Assembly (NCBI RefSeq): GCF_022763305.1 | Contig: NZ_JALEGT010000067.1 | Coordinates: forward strand, 1-64,000 | Origin: Marivita sp. | Lineage (GTDB): Bacteria; Pseudomonadota; Alphaproteobacteria; Rhodobacterales; Rhodobacteraceae | Direction: 5' to 3' | DNA length: 64,000 nt | The notes under the pieces: generated by a model | What the model was told of the DNA's origin: nothing | Databases searched by the model: none | Seen by the model: only the letters and a program-made list of their open reading frames with translations | Shown: positions 1 through 9,090 of the stretch, piece by piece | Layout: each line of letters opens with the position of its first letter | Position numbering within the stretch: position 1 is the first letter of the stretch | Made by a program: the position numbers and the translations under genes

Positions 1-60
1 CGCGATACCGTAACCGACAACTTCCGCGTCGTATCCCTAGAAAAATACAAAATCGTCTGA
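1..60 (+). CDS. C-terminal end of an unidentified protein (partial)
   Basis: Frame 1 is open from the first base and ends at a TGA at 58-60, giving about 19 residues ending in SLEKYKIV. The next gene, on the opposite strand, ends at 130, so this would be the tail of a plus-strand gene converging on it. The fragment is too short to assign to a family, and it could be chance. Confidence 0.3.
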   Translation, partial: RDTVTDNFRVVSLEKYKIV

Positions 61-129
61 AACGACATCAGGTCAATTCAGGCGCATGAGTATATTGTGC
101 AAAAATGGTCGTCCGTGCGCAATAATGCG

Positions 130-609
130 TCACAAGTTGCGCAGCCCTGTCAGCAGCAATGACAGCGCTTCGTCCCGTGCTGCGGCCCGCACATTGGCCC
201 GCCCCAGCGCGCCGAAGTCGATGGTTTTGGTCTCGACAGTGTTGGTTGTCGCCAGCCCGAAACAGACCCGACCTTCGGGCTTGAACTCCGACCCGCCAGG
301 CCCGGCAATGCCGCTGATCGACACCGCGACCGTGGCCTGTGCCGCCTGCAGCGCCCCCGTCGCCATTTCCCTCGCAACCTCTTCCGACACTGCGCCATGG
401 GCCTCCAGCGTGGCGGGTGCCACGCCCAGCATCTCGGTCTTGGCCACGTTCGAGTAGGTCACGAATCCCCGCTCGAACACCGCCGACGATCCGGCCACAT
501 CGGTGATCGCCGCTGCGACCATCCCGCCGGTGCAACTCTCGGCCGTTGTCACGGTGGCTCCGGCCGCCACCGCAAGGCGCAGCAACTCGTCTGCCAAAGG
601 CAAGGTCAC
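130..609 (-). CDS. pncC: CinA C-terminal-domain protein (nicotinamide-nucleotide amidohydrolase, PncC type)
   Basis: A 159-residue protein consisting of a CinA C-terminal domain alone. Near the N-terminus is the family signature TTAESCTGG (about residues 20-28), followed by FVTYSN and SISGIAGPGG (about 95-105). The family deamidates nicotinamide mononucleotide to nicotinate mononucleotide in pyridine nucleotide salvage. The start ATG overlaps the pgpA stop by four bases (ATGA), so it is probably translationally coupled as the last gene of ispF-pgpA-pncC. The length is normal for stand-alone PncC. No N-terminal molybdopterin-binding-like domain is present, so the full-length CinA name would be misleading. 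Confidence 0.9.
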   Translation of the reverse strand: MTLPLADELLRLAVAAGATVTTAESCTGGMVAAAITDVAGSSAVFERGFVTYSNVAKTEMLGVAPATLEAHGAVSEEVAREMATGALQAAQATVAVSISGIAGPGGSEFKPEGRVCFGLATTNTVETKTIDFGALGRANVRAAARDEALSLLLTGLRNL

Positions 610-1094
610 ATCAGCACCAGATGAAACAGTGCCGCCAAAGCCACCACGCCGATGGCCGCAAACACACCCGCAATCACGTCGTCCAGCATCACGCCCAACG
701 CATCACCCCGCGCGTCCGCGCGGCCCACAAGCCAGGGCTTCCAGATGTCGAACAGCCGGAACAGCACAAAGGCCGCGATCCAGCCGGGGTACAGCGCCAA
801 AAGGTCCGCCGACATGCGCGACGCCCCGTAAGCCACTGGAAAGAGGGCGATCCACTGGCCCACCACTTCGTCCACCACGATATAGGATGGATCGTGATCC
901 TCCTGCCCACGGGTCAATTCGCGGGTTGCGATCCAGCCGGACATGAATACGAAAAACGTCAGGTTCACCAAGAGCCAGAAGCCCCCGATCGACAGAACCG
1001 CATAGGCGACGGGCAGGGCAGCCAGTGACCCCCATGTGCCCGGCGCGGGCCTCAGGTATCCGATACCGAAGAACGTGGCGATCAGCTTGTTCAT
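606..1094 (-). CDS. pgpA: Phosphatidylglycerophosphatase A
   Basis: A 162-residue membrane protein that dephosphorylates phosphatidylglycerophosphate to phosphatidylglycerol in the inner membrane. It begins [20 protein letters not shown], with the PgpA hallmarks PAPGTWGS near residue 17, [11 protein letters not shown] near 75 and FDIWKPW near 115; the acidic residues of the DE pair are the expected metal ligands. Hydrophobic stretches flank these motifs. I chose the ATG at 1094 because it overlaps the ispF stop as ATGA; the reading frame stays open further upstream inside ispF, but that part has no homology. Second gene of the ispF-pgpA-pncC operon. Confidence 0.92.
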   Translation of the reverse strand: MNKLIATFFGIGYLRPAPGTWGSLAALPVAYAVLSIGGFWLLVNLTFFVFMSGWIATRELTRGQEDHDPSYIVVDEVVGQWIALFPVAYGASRMSADLLALYPGWIAAFVLFRLFDIWKPWLVGRADARGDALGVMLDDVIAGVFAAIGVVALAALFHLVLM

Positions 1095-1570
1095 GCCGAC
1101 ACCAGTGCGGCCGTTGCCATCGCCGCGATCCCTTCGCCGCGCCCGGTAAAGCCCAGTTTCTCGGATGTGGTCGCCTTGACCGAGATGTCTTCCACCGGCA
1201 GGTCCATGATCTCGGACAGGGCCGCGCGCATGGCGTCGGCATGGGGGCCGATCTTGGGGTATTCGCAGACCAGCGTGCAATCGACGTTGCTGATCACGAA
1301 TCCCGCATCCCCCGCCATCTGAACCGCGTGTCTGAGGAAAATCTCGCTCGCGGCGCCCTTCCACTGCGGGTCCGAGGGCGGGAAGTGTCGCCCGATATCG
1401 CCCGCCGCCAGCGCGCCATAGATCGCATCGGTGATCGCGTGCATGCCGACATCGGCATCAGAATGGCCCATAAGTCCCTGATCATGCGGAACCTTTATTC
1501 CGCACAGAACGACATGATCGCCCGGTCCGAACTTGTGAACATCATAGCCATTGCCCAGCCGAACTTTCAT
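1091..1570 (-). CDS. ispF: 2-C-methyl-D-erythritol 2,4-cyclodiphosphate synthase
   Basis: A 159-residue IspF of the MEP isoprenoid pathway; it cyclises CDP-methylerythritol 2-phosphate to MEcPP. The N-terminus carries GNGYDVHKF (metal-binding Asp and His), then MGHSDADV (second metal His) and the C-terminal [16 protein letters not shown] loop. It is a single-domain enzyme: many alphaproteobacteria have an IspDF fusion, but here no ispD domain is attached and ispD is not next door. First gene of a minus-strand operon with pgpA and pncC, divergent from dusB. Confidence 0.95.
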   Translation of the reverse strand: MKVRLGNGYDVHKFGPGDHVVLCGIKVPHDQGLMGHSDADVGMHAITDAIYGALAAGDIGRHFPPSDPQWKGAASEIFLRHAVQMAGDAGFVISNVDCTLVCEYPKIGPHADAMRAALSEIMDLPVEDISVKATTSEKLGFTGRGEGIAAMATAALVSA

Positions 1571-1641
1571 GTGCAGATCCTTTGAAATCGTGGCGCCTGT
1601 CTAAGCTCTGTCCGGTGGCTGTGCAATCTCCCCCGGCTGTT

Positions 1642-1658
1642 TGCCTAATAATTAGGCA
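1642..1658. promoter_or_regulatory. 17-bp perfect palindrome in the ispF/dusB divergent promoter region
   Basis: TGCCTAAT-A-ATTAGGCA is a perfect dyad with 8-bp arms and one central base, in the 180-bp gap between the divergently transcribed ispF and dusB genes. It is markedly AT-richer than its surroundings and lies upstream of the dusB-ntrB-ntrC transcript. It does not match the NtrC consensus (TGCACCA-N5-TGGTGCA). It is probably an operator for an unknown regulator; no trans factor can be named from the window. Confidence 0.45.
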
Positions 1659-1750
1659 TATGCGTTTTGTCGGTCTGTTTTTCAGGCTATTATCATTGAA
1701 TGGCATGCAGCCACAGCGTAGCTCAAACTCATCAATCAAGGATTGCAGCG

Positions 1751-2734
1751 GTGACTCCGTCGGTTCCAGACAACCTGATTTCTCCTCCCGTGATGCTGGC
1801 ACCGCTTGCCGGCATCACCGATCTGCCGTTCCGCACGCTGGTGTCGGGCTTCGGGGCAGGCCGCGTCGTGTCCGAAATGATCGCCAGCGGGGAATTCCTG
1901 ACCGCGCGCCCGGGTACACGCGAAAAGGCAGAGCTGGGGGCAGGGATCGCCAATACCTCGGTGCAGCTTGCAGGCCGCACACCCGAGGCGATGGCCGAGG
2001 CCGCCCGCAGGGTCGAAGGCATGGGCGCGCAGGTGATCGACATCAACATGGGCTGCCCTGCGAAAAAGGTCGTTGGCGGCTATTCCGGCTCGGCGCTCTT
2101 GCGCGATCTCGACCACGCCTGCCGCCTGATCGACGCGGTGGTGGGGGCAGTCAGTGTACCCGTCACGCTCAAGACCCGACTGGGCTGGGATGATGCCACG
2201 CACAACGCCGCTGAACTGGCGCAACGGGCCGAGGCGCTGGGGATCGCGATGATCGTCATTCACGGGCGCACCCGCTGCCAGTTCTACAAGGGCCGCGCAG
2301 ACTGGGCCGCGATCCGGCAGATCAAGGATGCCGTGTCGATCCCTGTCATCGCAAACGGCGACATCACCGACACCGCAACGGCGCGGACCGCACTTGCGCA
2401 AAGCGGTGCCGACGGCGTGATGGTCGGACGCGGGGCGCAGGGCAAACCGTGGGTTCTGGCGCAGATCGCGGCGGACATCTACGGCACGCCAAGGCCCGAC
2501 ATCCCAAAGGGACACAAGCTGGTCGACATGGTGGCCGGCCATTACGAGTCCATGCTCGATTTCTACGGCACCGATCTGGGCAACCGCGTCGCCCGCAAGC
2601 ATCTGGGCTGGTACATGGACGAGGCCGGTACAGCAGCCCCGCTGCGCAAGACGGTGCTCACCGCAAAAGACCCCGCCACAGTTCTCGCCGCGCTGCCCGA
2701 TGCGCTTTTGACCGATGTAAGGAAGGCCGCATGA
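1751..2734 (+). CDS. dusB: tRNA-dihydrouridine synthase B (NifR3 family)
   Basis: FMN-dependent reductase that makes dihydrouridine in the tRNA D-loop; the family was first named NifR3 because it is co-transcribed with ntrBC in Rhodobacter. Motifs: [14 protein letters not shown] near the N-terminus (FMN site), [11 protein letters not shown] with the catalytic Cys at about residue 100, HGRTR near 170 and VMVGRGAQG near 235. I prefer the GTG at 1751, with AAGGA eight bases upstream, giving 327 residues; an in-frame ATG at 1700 would add 17 non-conserved residues with no ribosome site. The stop overlaps the ntrB start (ATGA). Confidence 0.93.
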   Translation: MTPSVPDNLISPPVMLAPLAGITDLPFRTLVSGFGAGRVVSEMIASGEFLTARPGTREKAELGAGIANTSVQLAGRTPEAMAEAARRVEGMGAQVIDINMGCPAKKVVGGYSGSALLRDLDHACRLIDAVVGAVSVPVTLKTRLGWDDATHNAAELAQRAEALGIAMIVIHGRTRCQFYKGRADWAAIRQIKDAVSIPVIANGDITDTATARTALAQSGADGVMVGRGAQGKPWVLAQIAADIYGTPRPDIPKGHKLVDMVAGHYESMLDFYGTDLGNRVARKHLGWYMDEAGTAAPLRKTVLTAKDPATVLAALPDALLTDVRKAA

Positions 2735-3840
2735 CCGACCACGAGTCCGGTGAGGTCGAGATGGTGGATGAACGGCTGATCTGGTCATCGCTGCCAGTGC
2801 CCGCCATCATCATCGACGGCGATGAAAACATCTACGACATGAACCCCGCCGCCGAAGGCTTCATGAACAACTCGGCCAAATGGCTGCGCGGCCAGCCGAT
2901 CTGGGACCGGCTCACCGTCGATGCGCCGATGGAAAACAGCCTTGCCCGAGCCCGCGCGAACGGCACGCCGCTCTTCGTCAATGACGTGGATGTCGGCACC
3001 GGCAACCGCCCGCCGCTGGTCTGCAACCTGCAATTCGCGCCCGTTCAGGGCATGGACGGCTGCATGATCCTGCTCATCAGCCCGCGTGAGCTGGCGGGCC
3101 GCGTGAACCAGAGCCATTCCGTCAAATCCGCCGCCAAATCCGCGATCGGCATGGCCGAGATGTTGGCGCACGAGATCAAAAACCCGCTGGCGGGCATCAC
3201 CGGGGCAGCACAGCTTTTGAGCATGAGCCTCAGCAATGGCGATCTGGAACTGACTGATCTCATAGTCGCTGAAACCCGCCGCATCGTGAAGCTGTTGGAA
3301 CAGGTCGAACAATTCGGCAACCTGTCCGCCCCTGAACGCAAGCCGGTCAACCTGCACGACGTGCTCGACCGAGCCCGCCGCTCTGCTTTGCTGGGCTTCG
3401 GGGCCCATATGAAGATCATCGAGGATTACGACCCCTCGCTGCCGCTGGCTTTGGGAGATGCGGACCAACTGCTTCAGGTGGTCCTGAACCTCATCAAGAA
3501 CGCGTCCGAGGCGGCAGACCCCAAGACAGGCGGCACCATCCGCCTGCACACCTATTACGAACACAGCTACAGCCTGCGCCGCGCCGATGGCACCGGCCAG
3601 TCGCTGCCGCTTCAGGTCGAGGTGATCGACGACGGCCCCGGCCTGCCACCCGAGATCCGCGGCGACGTGTTCGACCCCTTCGTGTCGGGGCGCGAGAACG
3701 GCACCGGCCTTGGCCTCGCGTTGGTGAGCAAGATCATCTCGGACCATGACGGCTGGGTCGCCGTCGACAGCGTTCCCGGAAAAACCCGCTTTCGCATTTC
3801 GCTGCCGCAGGCACCGCGAAAACAAAAGGAGTCAAACTGA
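2731..3840 (+). CDS. ntrB: Nitrogen regulation sensor histidine kinase NtrB
   Basis: A 369-residue soluble kinase with no membrane segment. An N-terminal PAS domain (about 15-115) precedes the dimerisation/phosphoacceptor helix [17 protein letters not shown] (His near residue 147) and a HATPase_c domain with [16 protein letters not shown] and GTGLGLALV. In the known family, NtrB senses nitrogen status through PII and phosphorylates or dephosphorylates NtrC. It overlaps dusB (ATGA) upstream and ntrC (TGATG) downstream, matching the Rhodobacter nifR3-ntrB-ntrC operon. The start at 2731 is set by the coupling; the open frame upstream is inside dusB. Confidence 0.95.
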   Translation: MTDHESGEVEMVDERLIWSSLPVPAIIIDGDENIYDMNPAAEGFMNNSAKWLRGQPIWDRLTVDAPMENSLARARANGTPLFVNDVDVGTGNRPPLVCNLQFAPVQGMDGCMILLISPRELAGRVNQSHSVKSAAKSAIGMAEMLAHEIKNPLAGITGAAQLLSMSLSNGDLELTDLIVAETRRIVKLLEQVEQFGNLSAPERKPVNLHDVLDRARRSALLGFGAHMKIIEDYDPSLPLALGDADQLLQVVLNLIKNASEAADPKTGGTIRLHTYYEHSYSLRRADGTGQSLPLQVEVIDDGPGLPPEIRGDVFDPFVSGRENGTGLGLALVSKIISDHDGWVAVDSVPGKTRFRISLPQAPRKQKESN

Positions 3841-5210
3841 TGGATGGTACGGTACTTGTCGCGGATGATGATCGCACGATCCGCACGGTTCTGACACAGG
3901 CGCTGACGCGGGCGGGGTGCAAGGTGCATGCGACCTCGTCGCTAACGACCCTCATGCGCTGGGTCGCCGAGGGCAAGGGCGACGTGGTGATTTCGGACGT
4001 GATCATGCCCGATGGCAACGGGCTCGAGATGCTGCCCAAGATCAGCCAGGACCGGCCCGATCTGCCGGTGATCGTGATTTCGGCGCAGAACACCATCATG
4101 ACCGCCATTCAGGCCGCCGAAGCCGAGGCCTATGATTACCTGCCCAAACCCTTCGACCTGCCGGACCTGATGAAGCGCACCGCCAAGGCGCTCGATTCCC
4201 GAAGTCGCGTTGCGCGCCCGTCACCTGACCGGGTGATCGACGACGCGCCAGACGATCTGCCCCTGATCGGCAAGACCCCGGCCATGCAGGCGCTCTACCG
4301 TCTGGTGGCCAAGGTGATGAACACCGATCTGCCGGTGCTGATCTGTGGCGAATCGGGGACGGGAAAATCCCTGATCGCCCGTGCCCTGCATGACTTCTCC
4401 GATCGCCGCTCCTTGCCTTTCGTCACCGTGACAGGAAGTGACCTCGCCGATATCGAAGGCCCGGCCCGCATCCTTGCCCGTGTACGCGGCGGCACGCTTC
4501 TGATCGACGAGCTGGCCGATGTTCCGGACGAGGTTCAGGCCCGCATCGTGCGTATGATGGATGGCCCCGGCGAACACGTCCCGCGTTTTATCGCGACCAG
4601 CCAGTCCGATCCGGGGCAGGGCATCTCCGACAGTGGCGTGCGCGAAGACCTCTATTACCGGATCAGCGGCGCCACGATCTCTGTGCCGTCCCTGCGCGAA
4701 AGGGTCGATGACATCGCGCTGCTCTGCGAACACTTCCTTGCCCGCGCTGAACGCGATGGCGGGGCCAAGCGCTGGCTGTCCGAGGATGCCGCCGATCTGT
4801 TCCGCGCCTACAGCTGGCCCGGCAACGTGCGCCAGTTGGAAAACGTCGTGCGCCGCCTGAGCCTGACCTCGCGCGCCGACGAGATCACCCGCGCCGAGGT
4901 CGAGAACGTGCTGGGCAACCAGCCGGAAACCGGCCCCGTCCTGCGCGGTGGCGACAGCGAGAAGCTCAGCACGTCCGTCTCGCGCCACCTGCGTCGCTAC
5001 TTCGATCTGCACGGAACGATGCTGCCGCCGCCGGGGCTCTATCCGCGAATCCTGCGCGAAATCGAGGCGCCGCTGATCGAAATCGCCCTCGAGGCGACAG
5101 GTGGAAATCAGGCCAAGTGTGCGGATTTGCTCGGAATCAACCGCAATACGTTGAGAAAGAAGATCACCGACCTCGATATTCAGGTGACACGCCGCCGCAA
5201 GTTGATGTAA
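3840..5210 (+). CDS. ntrC: Nitrogen regulation response regulator NtrC, GAFTGA-less (sigma-70 type)
   Basis: A 456-residue response regulator: receiver domain (about 1-120; VLVADDD, phosphoacceptor Asp in [10 protein letters not shown], Lys in YLPKPFD), AAA+ domain (Walker A GESGTGKS near 169-176, Walker B LLIDELAD near 219) and a Fis-type HTH ([19 protein letters not shown]). The sigma-54 contact loop is missing: after [15 protein letters not shown] the chain passes straight to [12 protein letters not shown], with no ELFGHEKGAFTGA segment. This is the feature of R. capsulatus NtrC, which activates the sigma-70 holoenzyme. AAAGGAG precedes the ATG, which shares its A with the ntrB stop. Confidence 0.95.
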   Translation: MDGTVLVADDDRTIRTVLTQALTRAGCKVHATSSLTTLMRWVAEGKGDVVISDVIMPDGNGLEMLPKISQDRPDLPVIVISAQNTIMTAIQAAEAEAYDYLPKPFDLPDLMKRTAKALDSRSRVARPSPDRVIDDAPDDLPLIGKTPAMQALYRLVAKVMNTDLPVLICGESGTGKSLIARALHDFSDRRSLPFVTVTGSDLADIEGPARILARVRGGTLLIDELADVPDEVQARIVRMMDGPGEHVPRFIATSQSDPGQGISDSGVREDLYYRISGATISVPSLRERVDDIALLCEHFLARAERDGGAKRWLSEDAADLFRAYSWPGNVRQLENVVRRLSLTSRADEITRAEVENVLGNQPETGPVLRGGDSEKLSTSVSRHLRRYFDLHGTMLPPPGLYPRILREIEAPLIEIALEATGGNQAKCADLLGINRNTLRKKITDLDIQVTRRRKLM

Positions 5211-5264
5211 AACTGCCACATAATCGTGTTCTGGCGGTGACGCAGTTGGCCGGAAACACAATAT

Positions 5265-7607
5265 GTGGCGGTAGCCGGACTGCGCGGCACATCTAGGCGG
5301 GGGTTGGCTGTGGCCACCTGGGCACGCTCGTGGAATTGGACCCGGTTCAACCGGGCGCGTCGGCAACGGCGCTATCAGAACGCCATGACCCTCGGTCTGG
5401 TGCTTCTCGGGCCCGTGCTGGCCATTGCCACGATCCTCGTGCTTGGACCGCTCGACACGGGCGCGGGCGCGCAGTTCAACCTGCGGCTCGTCCTGCTCGC
5501 CGATCTCATCTACGTGCTCTTGCTGGCGGCGCTGGTGTTGCGGCGGGTCGTCAACCTGATTGCCGCCAGACGCGCCAAATCCGCCGGATCCCGCCTGCAC
5601 CTGCGCCTCACGGGCGCTTTTGCCCTCATGGCGCTGCTGCCAACGATCACGGTGGCTGTCTTCGCGGTTCTGACCATCAATATCGGGCTCGAGACATGGT
5701 TCTCGGAACGTGTCCGCAACGTGGTGGGCGCGTCGCTGTCCGCCGCCGAAGCCTACGAGCAGGAACACCGCGAGGGTCTGACCCAAGACGCCGAAGCGCT
5801 AGCGGCGTTTCTGGACGCAAACCGCCGGGCGACTTTCATCATGGATGACGGCGAATTGCGGCAGGCGTTGAGCCAGGGACAGGCGCAGATCCAACGCGGC
5901 TTGCGCGAGGCCTATGTCATTGATGGCGCGCGTGAAATCCGGGCGCGTGGCGAAGGGTCGTATCTGTTCGACTACGAACGCCCCGCATCCGACGTCTTTA
6001 CCGAGGCGAACGAGATCGGTGTCGCGCTTGTTCAGGACTGGGACAACAACGAGCTGCGCGCGCTGATCCCACTGCGCGCTTTCACGGACCGTTACCTCTA
6101 CATCACCCGCGAAGTGGACGGGCAAATCCTGAACCTGCTGGATGACACGCAGGAAACCGCACGCTTCTACCAGCAGCAGGAAAACGATCGGGGGCGCGTG
6201 CTCTTCGACTTTGCGTTGCTCTACCTTGGCTTTGCCTTCCTTCTGATCCTGGCCGCGGTCTGGCTGGGCCTTTGGTTCGCTGAACGACTGAGCCGACCCG
6301 TGGGACGTCTGACCGGGGCTGCTCAGCGGGTCGGGTCGGGTGATCTGGATGTGAAGGTGGTCGAAGAAGAGGGCGACGACGAAATCGCCATGCTGGGCCG
6401 GTATTTCAACCAGATGACGCGGCAACTGAAAGGCCAGCGCGAAACGCTGCTCGACAACACCCGTCAGATTGAACGCCGCCAGCGGCTTTTCGACTCCGTG
6501 TTGACCTCTGTCACTTCGGGGGTGGTGGGGCTTGATGCGGACGGGCGCGTGACGTTCGTCAACCGGTCTGCCGAACGCCTTCTGGCCTGGCACGAAACGC
6601 AGCGCAGCGTCGCGATCACCATGGCTGTGCCGGAATTCGGCCCGCTCTTCGATCGGTTGCGCGAACAGGGCATCGAAACGGCGCAGGAAGAGATCAAGGT
6701 CAGCCGCGCGGGACGACTGGAGAATCTGCTGGTCCGCCTGTCGACGCGGCGTCGGGAGGATGGCGGTCTGGAAGGCTATGTGATTGCCTTTGATGACGTG
6801 ACCGACCTTGTCAGTGCGCAGCGCATGGCGGCCTGGGGCGATGTGGCCCGCAGGATCGCACATGAGATCAAGAATCCTCTGACTCCGATCCAATTGTCCG
6901 CCGAGCGGATCCGTCGCAAATTCCGGCGCGCTCTGGGCGAGGAAGATGCCCAGAGTCTTGAGCAGCTCACCGAGGTCATCGTGCGTCAAACAAATGACTT
7001 GCGGCGCATTGTTGATGAATTCTCCAAGTTCGCGCGGATGCCCGAACCTGACCGTAAGCCCGAGGATATCGTCGATATCCTGCGCAGCGTCATCCTCCTG
7101 CAGGAGGCCGGTCAGCCCGAGGTCACATTCGTCACTGACATGCCCGAGCAGGCGATTCCGGCCGAGATCGATGCCACGATGATCGGGCAGGCTCTGACAA
7201 ACCTCGTAAAGAACGCCGGGGAAGCTATTGAAAGCTATGTTGAAACGAAGCTTGAGGCATCGGTCACGCCGGAGATCCGGCTGGCCTGCGTGATCGACGG
7301 CGATCATGCCGTCATCCGGATTTCAGACAATGGGATCGGGCTGCCTGAAGACCCGTCGCGCCTCTTTGAACCCTATGTGACAACGCGCGAGAAAGGCACC
7401 GGGCTTGGCCTGCCCATCGTGAAGAAGATCATCGAGGAACATGGCGGCACGCTGACCCTCGAACAGGCCGAGCCTTTTGATGAGACCGGCCGCTGCGGGG
7501 CGATGGCGGTCATCCGTCTGCCTGTCCTGTCAAAAGGCAAATTGCAGAATGAAATGAATGCGCTGCAAGTCGAAGCTGATGCAGCTGAACCTTTATCAGA
7601 GACGTGA
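5265..7607 (+). CDS. ntrY: Nitrogen regulation sensor histidine kinase NtrY
   Basis: A 780-residue membrane kinase. Hydrophobic segments lie near residues 42-65, 75-95, 112-132 and 315-340, with a periplasmic/extracytoplasmic region between the last two; then HAMP (LSRPVGRLTGAAQRVGSGDL), PAS (about 405-510), the phosphoacceptor helix [18 protein letters not shown] (His near 532) and HATPase_c (NLVKNAGEA, DNGIGLP, GTGLGLPIV). NtrY/NtrX respond to nitrogen and, in some relatives, to redox or envelope signals. The start is uncertain: GTG at 5265, or GTG at 5310 behind a purine-rich stretch; residues before the first helix are not conserved enough to decide. It follows ntrC by 54 bp. Confidence 0.93.
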   Translation: MAVAGLRGTSRRGLAVATWARSWNWTRFNRARRQRRYQNAMTLGLVLLGPVLAIATILVLGPLDTGAGAQFNLRLVLLADLIYVLLLAALVLRRVVNLIAARRAKSAGSRLHLRLTGAFALMALLPTITVAVFAVLTINIGLETWFSERVRNVVGASLSAAEAYEQEHREGLTQDAEALAAFLDANRRATFIMDDGELRQALSQGQAQIQRGLREAYVIDGAREIRARGEGSYLFDYERPASDVFTEANEIGVALVQDWDNNELRALIPLRAFTDRYLYITREVDGQILNLLDDTQETARFYQQQENDRGRVLFDFALLYLGFAFLLILAAVWLGLWFAERLSRPVGRLTGAAQRVGSGDLDVKVVEEEGDDEIAMLGRYFNQMTRQLKGQRETLLDNTRQIERRQRLFDSVLTSVTSGVVGLDADGRVTFVNRSAERLLAWHETQRSVAITMAVPEFGPLFDRLREQGIETAQEEIKVSRAGRLENLLVRLSTRRREDGGLEGYVIAFDDVTDLVSAQRMAAWGDVARRIAHEIKNPLTPIQLSAERIRRKFRRALGEEDAQSLEQLTEVIVRQTNDLRRIVDEFSKFARMPEPDRKPEDIVDILRSVILLQEAGQPEVTFVTDMPEQAIPAEIDATMIGQALTNLVKNAGEAIESYVETKLEASVTPEIRLACVIDGDHAVIRISDNGIGLPEDPSRLFEPYVTTREKGTGLGLPIVKKIIEEHGGTLTLEQAEPFDETGRCGAMAVIRLPVLSKGKLQNEMNALQVEADAAEPLSET

Positions 7608-7632
7608 TGTAGAGAAAAACAGGGGTGAGGTT

Positions 7633-9048
7633 ATGAGCGATATTCTGATTGTGGACGATGAGCGCGACATCCGCGAACTGATCGGAGACATCCTTGAAGA
7701 CGAAGGCTACACGACCCGGCTTGCCGGAAATTCGTCCGAAGCGTTGGCCGAGATCAATGCAGAGGAACCGTCGCTCCTGATCCTCGACATCTGGCTGAAA
7801 GACAGCAAGATGGACGGGATCGACATCCTGAAGACCGTCAAGCGCGACAACCCGGATGTGCCCGTGGTGATCATTTCAGGCCACGGCAACATTGAAATCG
7901 CGGTCGCTGCGATCAAGCAGGGCGCGTATGACTTCATCGAAAAACCGTTCAATATCGACCAGTTGCTGGTCGTCATTCGCCGTGCGATGGAAACCAGTCG
8001 CCTGCGCCGCGAGAACAACAAGCTCAAACGCCGCGAAACCGACGTGGCCCAGATGGTCGGCGAATGTGCGGCCTATCGCGGTCTTGTTTCGAACCTCGAC
8101 AAGGTGACGAAGTCGAATGGTCGGGTTCTTCTGTCCGGTCCCGCAGGCAGCGGCAAGGAAGTGGCCGCCCGCTACATCCACGCCAATTCCAACCGCGCCA
8201 GCGCGCCGTTCGTCACGGTGAACTGTGCGGGTGTTGCGCCCGAGACGATGGAAGAGGTGCTGTTCGGCCGTGAAACGCCGGAACGCGGGGTGGAGCCGGG
8301 CCTGCTGGAACAGGCGCATGGCGGGGTGATCTATTTCGACGAGGTGGCTGACATGCCGATCGGCACGCAGTCCAAGATCCTGCGCGTGCTGGTGGATCAG
8401 CAGTTCCAGCGCGTTGGCGGGGCGGACAAGGTGCGGGTGGATCTGCGGGTGATCTCAAGCACCAACCGCGATCTGCAGGCCGAGATCGCCGCGGGCACGT
8501 TCCGCGAGGAGCTGTATCACCGGCTGAATGTCGTGCCGATCAGCGTCCCCAGCCTTGAAGAGCGGCGCGAGGATATTCCGATGCTGGCCGCGCATTTCAT
8601 CGACCTCTTCAACCAGTCGCAGGGCCTGCCCAAGCGGGGACTCAGCCCGGATGCGGTGGCGCTCTTGCAGACCATGGTCTGGCCGGGGAACGTGCGGCAG
8701 CTCAAGAACCTGATCGAGCGGGTGCTGATCCTGGGCGACGGCACGGGCGACATCGCCGCGCGGGAATTGCCGCAGGACAGTGGGCCGGCCGAGGATGAAG
8801 AGGGCCGGGTGGTGCTGTCGGGCACGCTCGCCACCATGCCGCTGCGCGAGGCGCGCGAGGCGTTCGAGCGGGAATACCTGCTGACCCAGATCAACCGGTT
8901 CGGGGGCAATATCAGCCGCACCGCGAGCTTTGTCGGGATGGAGCGCAGCGCGCTGCACCGCAAGCTGAAATCGCTGGGAGTGGTCACCGGGTCCAAGTCC
9001 GGCGGGCGGGTGGCCTATCTCGAGGATGAGGTGGAAGAGGCGTCGTAA
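7633..9048 (+). CDS. ntrX: Response regulator NtrX, GAFTGA-less
   Basis: A 471-residue partner of NtrY. The receiver domain begins MSDILIVDDERDIREL, with phosphoacceptor Asp in LLILDIWLKDS and KPF at about 103; then an AAA+ domain with a changed Walker A (SGPAGSGKE, about 168-176) and Walker B VIYFDEVADM; and a C-terminal Fis-type HTH (NISRTASFVGMERSALHRK). Like NtrC here, it has no GAFTGA motif: EVLFGRETPERGVEPGLLEQ replaces the loop, so it should not act as a classical sigma-54 activator. The chosen ATG has AGGGGTGAGG upstream, 25 bases after ntrY ends. Confidence 0.95.
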   Translation: MSDILIVDDERDIRELIGDILEDEGYTTRLAGNSSEALAEINAEEPSLLILDIWLKDSKMDGIDILKTVKRDNPDVPVVIISGHGNIEIAVAAIKQGAYDFIEKPFNIDQLLVVIRRAMETSRLRRENNKLKRRETDVAQMVGECAAYRGLVSNLDKVTKSNGRVLLSGPAGSGKEVAARYIHANSNRASAPFVTVNCAGVAPETMEEVLFGRETPERGVEPGLLEQAHGGVIYFDEVADMPIGTQSKILRVLVDQQFQRVGGADKVRVDLRVISSTNRDLQAEIAAGTFREELYHRLNVVPISVPSLEERREDIPMLAAHFIDLFNQSQGLPKRGLSPDAVALLQTMVWPGNVRQLKNLIERVLILGDGTGDIAARELPQDSGPAEDEEGRVVLSGTLATMPLREAREAFEREYLLTQINRFGGNISRTASFVGMERSALHRKLKSLGVVTGSKSGGRVAYLEDEVEEAS

Positions 9049-9090
9049 GACATTATCTTTACGGATGTCGAAACGAACCGGGTCTGGACC

